Below, one piece after another: positions 53,169-61,520 of a stretch of DNA of 64,000 bases. The stretch is from Streptomyces sp. WZ-12 (GTDB lineage: Bacteria; Actinomycetota; Actinomycetes; Streptomycetales; Streptomycetaceae): contig NZ_CP118574.1 of the NCBI RefSeq assembly GCF_028898845.1, positions 3,968,001-4,032,000 on the forward strand, in the 5' to 3' direction. Every line of letters starts with the position of its first letter. The stretch's first letter is position 1. The notes under the pieces were generated by a model. That model was not told where the DNA came from. It saw only the letters and a list, made by a program, of their open reading frames with translations, and ran no database searches. A program made the position numbers and the translations under genes.

Positions 53169-54302
53169 GTGAAGCAGCTTCAGCGCAAAAACCGGGTTCG
53201 CGCCCTCGCCGTTGGCGCTCTCGCCGTCTCCGGTGCCCTGGCCCTTTCCGCGTGCGGCTCCGACAACACCAGCGGCGGGAGCGGCGGCAGCGGCGGCAGC
53301 TCCGCCAAGGCGGCCAACATCAAGTGCGAGGGCAAGGGCAAGCTGCTCGCCTCCGGCTCCTCGGCGCAGAAGAACGCCATGGACGTCTGGGTGCAGAACT
53401 ACGCCGGCGCCTGCCAGGGCACCGAGATCAACTACCAGCCCACCGGCTCCGGCGCGGGCATCACCACCTTCCTCCAGGGCCAGACCGCGTTCGCCGGCTC
53501 CGACTCCCCGCTGAAGCCCGAGGAGATCGCCAAGTCGAAGTCCGTCTGCAAGGGCGGCCAGGCGATCGACCTGCCGATGGTCGGCGGCCCGATCGCGGTC
53601 GGCTACAACGTCCCCGGCGTGGACAGCCTCGTCCTCGACGCGCCCACCCTGGCGAAGATCTTCGACTCGCAGATCTCCAACTGGAACGACCCGGCGATCA
53701 AGAAGCTCAACCCGGGCGCCAAGCTGCCGGACCTGAAGATCCAGGCGTTCCACCGCTCCGACGACTCCGGCACCACCGACAACTTCACCAAGTACCTCAA
53801 GGGCGCCTCCGGCGGCGCCTGGAAGCACGAGCCGGGCAAGAAGTGGGAGGGCAGCGGCGGCCAGGCGGCGTCCGGTTCGGCCGGCGTCTCCTCGCAGGTC
53901 AAGCAGACCAGCGGCGCGATCTCCTACTTCGAGCTGTCCTACGCCACCGCCGGCAAGATCCCCACCGTCAAGATCAACACCGGCGCCAAGGCCCCGGTCG
54001 AGGCCACCGTCGACAACGCCTCCAAGGCGATCGCCGCGGCCAAGCCGGCCGGCCAGGGCAACGACCTCGCGCTCAAGCTCGACTACACCACCAAGGACGA
54101 GGGCGCCTACCCGATCACCCTGGTGACCAACGAGATCGTCTGCGACAAGGGCAACAAGGCCGACACCCTGCCGGCCACCAAGTCCTTCCTCACCTACATC
54201 TCCAGCAAGGACGGCCAGGACGCCCTCAAGGCCCTCGGCTACGCCCCGCTCCCGGCCGAGATCGCCGACAAGGTCAGCAAGACCGTCGCCACGCTCTCCT
54301 GA
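53169..54302 (+). CDS. pstS: Phosphate ABC transporter substrate-binding lipoprotein PstS
   Basis: The 377-residue lipoprotein has lipobox LSAC (Cys29) and a Gly/Ser linker. A PstS domain follows with phosphate-contact segments SGSSAQKNAM, PTGSGAGITTF and AGSDSPL, then HRSDDSGTTDNF, the last typical of PstS. It binds phosphate outside the membrane and delivers it to PstCA. The GTG start has AGGAAGGA upstream. A PHO box controls it, and a hairpin separates it from pstC. Confidence 0.95.
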   Translation: MKQLQRKNRVRALAVGALAVSGALALSACGSDNTSGGSGGSGGSSAKAANIKCEGKGKLLASGSSAQKNAMDVWVQNYAGACQGTEINYQPTGSGAGITTFLQGQTAFAGSDSPLKPEEIAKSKSVCKGGQAIDLPMVGGPIAVGYNVPGVDSLVLDAPTLAKIFDSQISNWNDPAIKKLNPGAKLPDLKIQAFHRSDDSGTTDNFTKYLKGASGGAWKHEPGKKWEGSGGQAASGSAGVSSQVKQTSGAISYFELSYATAGKIPTVKINTGAKAPVEATVDNASKAIAAAKPAGQGNDLALKLDYTTKDEGAYPITLVTNEIVCDKGNKADTLPATKSFLTYISSKDGQDALKALGYAPLPAEIADKVSKTVATLS

Positions 54303-54308
54303 CCCACC

Positions 54309-54344
54309 GGGCGGTGGTCGGGCCGCACGGCCCGGCCGCCGCCC
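54309..54344 (+). terminator. Hairpin between pstS and pstC (partial terminator)
   Basis: GGGCGGTGGTCGGGCC pairs with GGCCCGGCCGCCGCCC over 16 bp, counting two G-U pairs, with a GCAC loop. It lies 6 bp after the pstS stop with no promoter-like sequence following, so partial read-through would give more PstS than PstCAB. Confidence 0.7.
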
Positions 54345-54399
54345 GTCCGGTGCACCGCCGCGCCGGAGCCCCCCCGGGCTCCGCAGACCGGAGAAACCC

Positions 54400-55386
54400 A
54401 TGGACTACTCCCCTCCTCTATCCGACACACCGCCACCGGCCACCGCATCGGTCTCCGGCAAGGCGGTCCGCCCCGGTGACCGCATATTCCTCGGACTCTC
54501 CCGGGGTTCCGGCATAACCCTGCTGGTGATCATGGCCGCCATCGCGGCCTTCCTCACCTACCGCTCGGTCCTCGCCATATCCGGCGACAAGGCCAACTTC
54601 TTCACCACCCTGGACTGGAACGCCACCGGCACCGAGCCGAAGTTCGGCATCGCGGTCCTCGCCTTCGGCACGGTCGTCAGCTCGGTGATCGCCATGCTCA
54701 TCGCGGTCCCGGTCGCGGTCGGCATCGCGCTGTTCATCTCGCACTACGCGCCCCGCAAGCTGGCCTCGCCGCTGGGGTACGTCATCGACCTGCTCGCCGC
54801 CGTCCCCAGCATCGTCTACGGCCTGTGGGGCGCCCTCTTCCTCGTCCCGCACCTGAGCGGCCTCTACGGCTGGCTGAACGACTACCTCGGCTGGACCGGG
54901 ATCTTCAGCTACAGCAACGGGGCCGCCCGCTCGCTGTTCACCGTCGGCATCCTGCTCGCGATCATGATCCTGCCGATCGTGACCAGCGTCAGCCGGGAGG
55001 TCTTCCTCCAGGTCCCGCGGATGCACGAGGAGGCCGCGCTGGCCCTCGGCGCCACCCGCTGGGAGGTGATCCGGATGTCGGTGCTCCCCTTCGGCCGCTC
55101 CGGCGTCATCAGCGCCTCCATGCTGGGCCTGGGCCGCGCGCTGGGCGAGACGATGGCGGTCGCCACGGTCCTCTCCCCCAGCTTCCTGATCAACGCCAGC
55201 CTGCTGGACCCGGGCGGCGGCACCTTCGCCCAGAACATCGCCAGCAAGTTCAGCGAGGCCGACACCTTCGGCCAGGACGCCCTGATCGCCTCCGGCCTCG
55301 TCCTCTTCGTGATCACCCTGCTCGTCAACGGCGCCGCCCGGCTGATCATCGCCCGCCGCAAGGAGTACTCGGGGGCCTCCTCATGA
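54400..55386 (+). CDS. pstC: Phosphate ABC transporter permease PstC
   Basis: The 328-residue permease has six TM helices, a first segment GITLLVIMAAIAAFLTYRSV, and the EAA coupling loop MHEEAALALGATRWEVIRMSVLP followed by GLGRALGETMAVATV. It forms the membrane channel with PstA. GGAGA precedes the ATG. Its stop overlaps the pstA start (ATGA). Confidence 0.95.
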   Translation: MDYSPPLSDTPPPATASVSGKAVRPGDRIFLGLSRGSGITLLVIMAAIAAFLTYRSVLAISGDKANFFTTLDWNATGTEPKFGIAVLAFGTVVSSVIAMLIAVPVAVGIALFISHYAPRKLASPLGYVIDLLAAVPSIVYGLWGALFLVPHLSGLYGWLNDYLGWTGIFSYSNGAARSLFTVGILLAIMILPIVTSVSREVFLQVPRMHEEAALALGATRWEVIRMSVLPFGRSGVISASMLGLGRALGETMAVATVLSPSFLINASLLDPGGGTFAQNIASKFSEADTFGQDALIASGLVLFVITLLVNGAARLIIARRKEYSGASS

Positions 55387-56462
55387 CCGTCGCCACCAGC
55401 CACCGCCACCGCAAGGTCGCCGAGCCGCGCACCCCGCTCGCCCTGAAGCAGTCCCGGCTCCCCCGTTGGACGCTGCCGGTCCTCGCCCTGGTCTCCGTCG
55501 CCGCGGGCTGTGGCATCGGGCTGGCCGCCGGCCTCGACTCGACGGTCCAGTGGGGTCTGATCGCCGCGCTGCTCTTCCTCGTCGTCACCTACGTGCTGAC
55601 CGCGGCCGTCGAGGGCGGCCGCCAGGCCAAGGACCGGCTGGCCACCAGCATGGTGTGGACCGCCTTCCTGCTCGCGGTGGTGCCGCTGGCCTCGCTGCTG
55701 TGGGAGACCATCGACCGCGGCACCAAGGTCCTCGACGGATACTTCCTGTCCCACTCGATGGGCACACTGCCCGACGCGCTGCCCGGCGGCGGCGTCTACC
55801 ACGCGATCATCGGCACCCTGGAGCAGGTCGGCCTGGCGACGCTGATCGCCGCCCCGCTCGGGCTGTTGACCGCGATCTACCTCGTCGAGTACGGCCGCGG
55901 CAAGCTCGCCAAGGTCGTCACCTTCTTCGTCGACGTGATGACCGGCATCCCCTCCATCGTCGCGGGCCTGTTCGTCCTCTCCGTGTGGATCCTGATCCTC
56001 GGCTTCGGCCCGTCCGGCTTCGCCGGCTCGATGGCGCTGGCGATCCTGATGATGCCGGTGGTGGTCCGCTCCACCGAGGAGATGCTCAAGCTGGTCCCGA
56101 ACGAGCTGCGTGAGGCATCGCTCGCCCTCGGCGTCCCGAAGTGGCGCACGATCCTCAAGGTCGTCCTGCCGACGTCGATCGGCGGCATCACCACCGGCGT
56201 GATGCTCGCCATCGCCCGCATCGCCGGCGAGACCGCCCCGGTGCTGCTGCTGGTCTGGGGCGCCAAGACGATCAACAACAACCCCTTCGAGGGCGCCCAG
56301 CAGTCCCTGCCGCTCTACGTCTTCCAGCAGTGGCAGCAGGGCTCCGACGCCTCCTACGACCGGGCCTGGGCCGCGGCACTCGTGCTGATCGCCTTCGTCA
56401 TGGTCCTGAACCTGGTGGCCCGCGGCATCGCCCGCTGGAAGGCCCCGCAAAGGACGCGCTGA
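55383..56462 (+). CDS. pstA: Phosphate ABC transporter permease PstA
   Basis: The 359-residue permease has an N-terminal extension with two extra TM helices before the permease core. The core shows [24 protein letters not shown] and the EAA loop [24 protein letters not shown], followed by [12 protein letters not shown]. It partners PstC. It is coupled to pstC by an ATGA overlap and followed by pstB after 88 bp. Confidence 0.95.
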   Translation: MTVATSHRHRKVAEPRTPLALKQSRLPRWTLPVLALVSVAAGCGIGLAAGLDSTVQWGLIAALLFLVVTYVLTAAVEGGRQAKDRLATSMVWTAFLLAVVPLASLLWETIDRGTKVLDGYFLSHSMGTLPDALPGGGVYHAIIGTLEQVGLATLIAAPLGLLTAIYLVEYGRGKLAKVVTFFVDVMTGIPSIVAGLFVLSVWILILGFGPSGFAGSMALAILMMPVVVRSTEEMLKLVPNELREASLALGVPKWRTILKVVLPTSIGGITTGVMLAIARIAGETAPVLLLVWGAKTINNNPFEGAQQSLPLYVFQQWQQGSDASYDRAWAAALVLIAFVMVLNLVARGIARWKAPQRTR

Positions 56463-56550
56463 CCCCCAGCCGGAGCGGAAGCACAGTGCAGTCCGACCAT
56501 CCAGCCAGCGGCCGCTGACCGAGCCGCAGCAGAAAGAAGCAGTGATTGAC

Positions 56551-57327
56551 ATGGCCAAGCGCATCGACGTCAGCGGCCTGAACGCGTACTACGGCTCCCA
56601 CAAGGCCATCGACGACATCTCGATGACCGTCGAGCCGCGCTCGGTGACCGCCTTCATCGGCCCCTCCGGCTGCGGCAAGTCGACCTTCCTGCGCACCCTG
56701 AACCGGATGCACGAGGTCACCCCCGGCGGCCGCGTCGAGGGCAAGGTGCTGCTCGACGACGAGAACCTCTACGGCGCGGGCGTCGACCCGGTGGCCGTCC
56801 GGCGCACCGTCGGCATGGTCTTCCAGCGCCCCAACCCGTTCCCCACGATGTCGATCTTCGACAACGTGGCGGCCGGCCTGCGGCTCAACGGCGGCTACAA
56901 GAAGAGCGAGCTCAAGGAGATCGTCGAGCGCTCCCTCAAGGGCGCCAACCTCTGGAACGAGGTCAAGGACCGGCTGAACAAGCCGGGCTCGGGCCTGTCC
57001 GGCGGCCAGCAGCAGCGGCTGTGCATCGCCCGCGCCATCGCGGTCGAGCCGCAGGTGCTGCTGATGGACGAGCCCTGCTCCGCGCTCGACCCGATCTCCA
57101 CGCTCGCCATCGAGGACCTCATCGGGGAGCTCAAGGAGCGCTTCACGATCGTCATCGTCACGCACAACATGCAGCAGGCCGCGCGGGTCTCGGACCGCAC
57201 CGCGTTCTTCAACCTGGCGGCCGTCGGCAAGCCCGGCAAGCTCATCGAGATCGACGAGACCGAGCGGATCTTCTCCAACCCGTCGGTCCAGGCCACCGAG
57301 GACTACATCTCCGGCCGCTTCGGCTGA
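56551..57327 (+). CDS. pstB: Phosphate ABC transporter ATPase PstB
   Basis: The 258-residue ATPase has Walker [27 protein letters not shown] (PstB Q-loop), signature LSGGQQQR, Walker [16 protein letters not shown] and switch [13 protein letters not shown]. It energises phosphate import at the cytoplasmic face. The ATG at 56551 sits 11 bp after AGAAAGAAG; an in-frame GTG at 56542 is too close to it. The length matches PstB exactly. Confidence 0.96.
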   Translation: MAKRIDVSGLNAYYGSHKAIDDISMTVEPRSVTAFIGPSGCGKSTFLRTLNRMHEVTPGGRVEGKVLLDDENLYGAGVDPVAVRRTVGMVFQRPNPFPTMSIFDNVAAGLRLNGGYKKSELKEIVERSLKGANLWNEVKDRLNKPGSGLSGGQQQRLCIARAIAVEPQVLLMDEPCSALDPISTLAIEDLIGELKERFTIVIVTHNMQQAARVSDRTAFFNLAAVGKPGKLIEIDETERIFSNPSVQATEDYISGRFG

Positions 57328-57384
57328 GTCCGTCGGCCGCCCCCGGTGTCCCGCGGTGCTGCATGGCGGTGCCACCGCAGGACG

Positions 57385-57419
57385 AAGGGCCCGCCCCCGT
57401 AACCCGGGGACGGGCCCTT
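57385..57419. terminator. Bidirectional terminator between pstB and pit
   Basis: AAGGGCCCGCCCCCG pairs with CGGGGACGGGCCCTT (one mismatch, 5-nt loop), followed by a T on the plus strand and by TTCG on the other. It serves both convergent operons. Confidence 0.8.
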
Positions 57420-57442
57420 TCACCGTCGTGCGCCCAGCGGCG

Positions 57443-58441
57443 TCAGGCGAAGGTGAGCTTGATGAACCAGAACGCCAGGGCGGCGACCAGCGCCGCGGCC
57501 GGCATGGTGATGAACCAGCCCATCACGATGTTCTTGGCCACGCCCCACCGCACCGCGCGCGGGCGCTTGGTCGAGCCGACGCCCATGATCGAGGCGGTGA
57601 TGACGTGGGTGGTGGAGATCGGCGCGTGGAACATGAAGGACGCCAGGTACATCACCGACGCGGAGGTGGTCTCCGCGGCGAAGCCCTGCGGCGGGTCCAG
57701 CTCGATGATCCGCCGGCCCAGCGTCCGCATGATGCGCCAGCCGCCCGCGTAGGTGCCGAGCGACATGGTGATCGCGCAGGCCAGCTTGACCCACAGCGGA
57801 ATGGCGTCGTCGGCCGTCTCGACATCGGCGATGACCAGCGCCATCACCACGATGCCCATGGTCTTCTGGGCGTCCTGGAGGCCGTGCCCGAGCGCCATGC
57901 CGGCCGCCGAGACGGTCTGCGCTATGCGGAAGCCGCGCTTCGCCTTGTGCGGGTTGGCCTTCCGGAACAGCCAGAGGATCACGACCATCACGAGGTAGCC
58001 GAGCACCAGCCCGATGACGGGCGAGATGAACATCGGCAGGACGACCTTCTCGACCACCCCCGACCAGATCACCTGCGTCCCGCCGGCCAGCGCCGCGCCG
58101 ACCATGCCGCCGAACAGCGCGTGCGAGGAGGACGACGGCAGACCGAAGTACCAGGTGACGAGGTTCCAGACCACGGCACCGAGCAGCGCGGCGAAGAGGA
58201 TGCCCATCCCCTTGCTGCCGTGGGGAGTTGCGATCAGCCCCTCGCTGACCGTCTTGGCGACGCCGCTGCCGAGGAAGGCGCCGGCGAGGTTCATCACGGC
58301 CGCCATCGCCAGCGCGGCCCGGGGGGTCAGGGCCCGCGTCGAGACCGAGGTCGCGATCGCGTTCGCCGAGTCGTGGAAGCCGTTGGTATAGGTGAATCCG
58401 AGCGCGACCCCAATGGTCACGATGAGCGCGAAGGTGTCCAT
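57443..58441 (-). CDS. pit: Low-affinity inorganic phosphate transporter (Pit family)
   Basis: The 332-residue carrier has about ten TM helices and the two family repeats GFTYTNGFHDSANAIATSV and FMFHAPISTTHVITASIMGVG, plus GLPSSSSHALFGGMVGAA. Pit imports metal-phosphate complexes with protons. It lies 10 bp downstream of the DUF47 gene, the usual operon, and converges on pst. Confidence 0.95.
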   Translation of the reverse strand: MDTFALIVTIGVALGFTYTNGFHDSANAIATSVSTRALTPRAALAMAAVMNLAGAFLGSGVAKTVSEGLIATPHGSKGMGILFAALLGAVVWNLVTWYFGLPSSSSHALFGGMVGAALAGGTQVIWSGVVEKVVLPMFISPVIGLVLGYLVMVVILWLFRKANPHKAKRGFRIAQTVSAAGMALGHGLQDAQKTMGIVVMALVIADVETADDAIPLWVKLACAITMSLGTYAGGWRIMRTLGRRIIELDPPQGFAAETTSASVMYLASFMFHAPISTTHVITASIMGVGSTKRPRAVRWGVAKNIVMGWFITMPAAALVAALAFWFIKLTFA

Positions 58442-58451
58442 GGCGGTGGGC

Positions 58452-59072
58452 TCAGGACTCCTTGACCGCGATGGTCTCGACGGTGTTGGCGACGTGCTCG
58501 AAGGCGTCCGCCGCCTCCTCCAGGATGTCCACGATCTGCTTGAGCTTGAGCACCTCGATGGCGTCGTACTTGCCGTTGAAGAGGTGGGCCAGCAGCTTGC
58601 GGTGGATCTGGTCGGCCTGGTTCTCCAGGCGGTTGACCTCGATCCAGTACTCGGTGAGGTTGGCCATCGTGCGGAGGTTCGGCATCGCCTCGGCGGTCAG
58701 CTCGGCCGCCCGCGCCAGCACCTCGATCTGCTGCTCGACGCCCTTGGGGAGTTCGTCGATCTTGTAGAGGACGACCAGATCGACGGCCTCCTCCATGAAG
58801 TCCATGATGTCGTCGAGCGACGAGGCCAGCGCGTAGATGTCCTCGCGGTCGAACGGCGTGATGAACGAGGAGTTGAGCTGGTGGAAGATCGCGTGCGTCG
58901 CGTCGTCCCCGGCGTGCTCGGCCGCTCGCATCCGTTCGGCGATCTCGGCCCGTGCGGAGGCGTCCGCCCCGAGCAGTTCCATCAGGAGTTTGGAGCCTGT
59001 GACGATGTTGTCCGCGGACGCCGCGAACATGTCGTAGAAGCTCGTCTCCCTGGGGGTCAGACGAAAGCGCAC
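58452..59072 (-). CDS. DUF47 / PhoU-like Pit accessory protein
   Basis: The 206-residue all-helical protein starts MRFRLTPRETSFYDMFAASADN and carries PhoU-type helices with EHAGDDATHAIFHQLNSSFITPFDREDIYALASSLDDIMDFMEE, whose E/D-x3-D pairs bind metal in PhoU folds. DUF47 proteins regulate Pit transporters. It uses a GTG start with GAGGA upstream and is first in the operon. The leader contains a 9-bp direct repeat (AGCTAACC at 59134 and 59143). Confidence 0.92.
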   Translation of the reverse strand: MRFRLTPRETSFYDMFAASADNIVTGSKLLMELLGADASARAEIAERMRAAEHAGDDATHAIFHQLNSSFITPFDREDIYALASSLDDIMDFMEEAVDLVVLYKIDELPKGVEQQIEVLARAAELTAEAMPNLRTMANLTEYWIEVNRLENQADQIHRKLLAHLFNGKYDAIEVLKLKQIVDILEEAADAFEHVANTVETIAVKES

Positions 59073-59226
59073 GTGAAATCCTCGGGGTACATCGGATTCG
59101 GTCGAGTTGATGCTAGGCGCATCATCCAGCCACAGCTAACCCAGCTAACCGGCATTCCTTCAGTGTCGCCTATCGGGCAGCATGCTCTGCACGGGGTACC
59201 GCGAGGGCCCGAAAACTTCGGTACGA

Positions 59227-59245
59227 TATACCCGCCGGGGGTATA
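59227..59245 (+). promoter_or_regulatory. CsoR-type operator
   Basis: TATACCCGCCGGGGGTATA is a near-perfect dyad with the TACCC...GGGTA arms of CsoR boxes, 31 bp before the csoR start. Autoregulation by the copper sensor is implied. Confidence 0.8.
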
Positions 59246-59275
59246 CGGATCGCCTCAATACCACGGGAGATGGCC

Positions 59276-59692
59276 ATGACGACCACGGACGCGGACACCA
59301 GCGGCGGGACCGCACCCGCCGCGGCCTGCCACGGCCCCCAAGCGCATTCCGACCCCGCCGGCGGCACCGGATCTGTGACCGATACCGCTGTGGAGGATTC
59401 CGCGCCCGGCGGCCACGGCTACGCCAAGCAAAAGGACGCGCACATCAAGCGACTGCGCCGCATCGAGGGTCAGATCCGGGGCCTTCAGCGGATGCTCGAA
59501 GAAGACGTCTACTGCATCGACATACTCACCCAGGTCTCGGCGAGCACGAAGGGCCTGCAGTCCTTCGGGCTCCAGTTGCTGGAGGAGCACCTGCGGCACT
59601 GCGTCGCCGACGCCGCCACCAAGGGGCCCGAGGCCATCGACGCCAAGGTCCAGGAGGCGACCAAGGCCATCGAGCGGATGCTGCGGAGCTGA
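59276..59692 (+). CDS. csoR: CsoR-family metal-sensing repressor (copper type)
   Basis: The 138-residue protein has a disordered N-terminus of about 50 residues and then the CsoR helical core: KRLRRIEGQIRGLQRMLEEDVYCIDILTQVSAS and LQLLEEHLRHCVADA. The Cys-His-Cys Cu(I) ligands are Cys in VYCIDIL, and His and Cys in HLRHC. Cu(I) binding releases the protein from its GC-rich operator, which lies just upstream. GGGAGA precedes the ATG at 59276. No copper ATPase is adjacent. Confidence 0.9.
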   Translation: MTTTDADTSGGTAPAAACHGPQAHSDPAGGTGSVTDTAVEDSAPGGHGYAKQKDAHIKRLRRIEGQIRGLQRMLEEDVYCIDILTQVSASTKGLQSFGLQLLEEHLRHCVADAATKGPEAIDAKVQEATKAIERMLRS

Positions 59693-59725
59693 CGTCCGGC
59701 GGTCCACGACCCGTCAGCGGGCCCG

Positions 59726-59929
59726 TCAGCGCGGGTCCGGCGTCTCCCGGTCGGCCCCCTCGCCCCGTGGTACCCCGACCACGTGCAGGAGTTCGTCGAT
59801 CCGGTCGGTGCTCAGCCGGTCCTCGCTCGCGGCCGCCGCCGCGATCATCAACTCACCGGTGAGGTCGATCTCCACGAGGGCCACCTGGTCCTGAACGGTC
59901 GGATGGCGATGGGCCGGCACGTCCGACAC
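59726..59929 (-). CDS. Small conserved hypothetical protein
   Basis: The 67-residue acidic protein contains HPTVQDQVALVEIDLTGELMIAAAAASEDRLSTDRIDELLHVVGV, one strand and two helices with no membrane segment. AAGGAGGAG directly precedes the GTG at 59929. I recognise it only as a small streptomycete protein of the csoR neighbourhood. It converges with csoR. Confidence 0.7.
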   Translation of the reverse strand: MSDVPAHRHPTVQDQVALVEIDLTGELMIAAAAASEDRLSTDRIDELLHVVGVPRGEGADRETPDPR

Positions 59930-60056
59930 CTCCTCCTTCGAGCGCCTTCCCACGCCGTGGTGGCTACCCGACAGCGTAAGGAGGGCCGCCCGCCCCGCAC
60001 ATGGCACGGAAGGACCATTTCCGCTCCGGCGGGAGGGCCGGCGCGGACGCCGCGGC

Positions 60057-60929
60057 CTACGAGGGCGCCGAGGCGATCTTCCCGGTGTAGATGTCGCGCC
60101 GGTCCGGCAGCCGCACCGCGACCCTGCTGCCGAACCCGTACAACACGGTCGTCGACGTCACGGCCGCCCCCTTCGGCGCCCCGTTGGCGAAGCGGAACCG
60201 CTGGCGGACCTTGCGCAGCCGCCCGGCGTCGTCCAGATACGCGTCGAACGGCACCAGCGCGGTGGTGAACCCTTTTTCCGCCGCCACCAGCGCGGGCCGG
60301 GTGCGCGCCGACGCCGCCCCGGCGGCCGCGGTCAGATCGGTCGTCCCGCGGTAGTGCCGCACCACGACCCCGCCCAGCCGCTCCTGCCCCTGGTACGTCA
60401 CCTCCCGCGCGCCGCGCAGCAGTTCGGCGGCGGCCAGCGGATCGGTCGCCCCGCCGGTGACCAGATTCCCGTCGGTCAGCGCCGCGGTGTCCACCCGCAC
60501 CCACTTGTCGGCCGGCACCCCCGCCCCGCGGTTCTTCATGAACAGCGCGCCGGGCGCCAGGATCTCGGTGATCGGCTGGTGACCGCCGCTGGGCTTGCCC
60601 TTCAGATCCGGCAGCACCACCCTCAACTGCCCGCTGCCGGCGGCGAAGTCATAGCCCCCGGTACCCCGGATCGCCACCCGCGTCCCGCCGCTGACCGTCT
60701 CCATCGCCGTCCGCACCTTGGCGGTGCCCGCCCGGACCAGCTCCTCGATGCCACGCCGCAGCTCCACCGCGCCCGTCGCCCGCACCGCGGCGCGCACCGG
60801 CTGCGCCTGGTCGTCCGCCGCGGCCCCCTCCGACGAACAGCCCGTCGTCGCCAGCAGCCCCGCCATCAGCCCCGTCCCGCACGCCACGGCCGCGGCGACC
60901 GCGCCGACTCGCCTGTCCTGCACCACCAT
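60057..60929 (-). CDS. Putative lipoprotein
   Basis: The 290-residue exported protein has a signal sequence VGAVAAAVACGTGLMAGLLA ending in ATTGC (Cys31, lipobox-like). A beta-rich domain follows (GTGGYDFAAGSGQLRVVLPD, WVRVDTAALTD, VVVRHYRGTTDLTAA), resembling mycobacterial LppX/LprG-type folds that carry lipids. The assignment to that fold is tentative. GAGGGG precedes the ATG. Confidence 0.75.
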   Translation of the reverse strand: MVVQDRRVGAVAAAVACGTGLMAGLLATTGCSSEGAAADDQAQPVRAAVRATGAVELRRGIEELVRAGTAKVRTAMETVSGGTRVAIRGTGGYDFAAGSGQLRVVLPDLKGKPSGGHQPITEILAPGALFMKNRGAGVPADKWVRVDTAALTDGNLVTGGATDPLAAAELLRGAREVTYQGQERLGGVVVRHYRGTTDLTAAAGAASARTRPALVAAEKGFTTALVPFDAYLDDAGRLRKVRQRFRFANGAPKGAAVTSTTVLYGFGSRVAVRLPDRRDIYTGKIASAPS

Positions 60930-61101
60930 GCGTACGAGCCCCCTCGGCCGCTCGTGCTCGGGACCGCCTGGGCCGGCCGGTCCGCTCGGGACGGTCACAC
61001 GTCCCGCCGCCGGCTCGTCTGACGGTGCGTCGACCGATCCGTTCAACGACCGTTCCGGGGCCTCGTCACGCAACGCCACCTGGGGCGCGTAGCGTGGCCG
61101 G

Positions 61102-61287
61102 GTGCCCGAACGCGTCCCGCATCAGACCTCCACCACCGAGCGCGGTGCCTTCTGCCTGGCGCGCTGCGCGTGCGGCTGGACCGGGATGGCCCGCCGCGCC
61201 CGCTCCCAGGCGCGCACCGACGCCGAGCGCCATCTGGCCTCGGTGCGGGGCGCCGACGACGCCGGTCCCGGGCGCCCCGTGGAATGA
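61102..61287 (+). CDS. Small conserved protein with CxxxCxCGW motif
   Basis: The 61-residue basic protein contains GAFCLARCACGWTGMARRARSQARTDAERH: three close Cys plus a His that could form a zinc knuckle. TAGCGT ends 6 nt before the GTG start, so the transcript is probably leaderless. The function is unknown. Confidence 0.7.
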   Translation: MPERVPHQTSTTERGAFCLARCACGWTGMARRARSQARTDAERHLASVRGADDAGPGRPVE

Positions 61288-61520
61288 CCCGGTCCGTTCC
61301 GGGAACCCACCACCCCTCGCGCCGCATCTGAGGAGTGAGGGCGCAACAGCACCACTGGGCAACGGACTTCACTCGCAAACCGGACGCCACCCGTGCACGG
61401 GGGCACCCCGGCCGGTCCCGCCAGGTACGGCGCCCCAGCGCACACGCCCCGCGACCACCGGCCGGCCGGACCGGCCGGGCAGGGGCCGGACCGTACGACA
61501 ACCAAGGGGGATTCATCCCA

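Noticed and set aside
59134..59151. PHO box upstream of the DUF47/pit operon
   Set aside because: The direct repeat AGCTAACC has a 9-bp period and lacks the TTCACC core at 11-bp phase, so I left it as an unassigned repeat.
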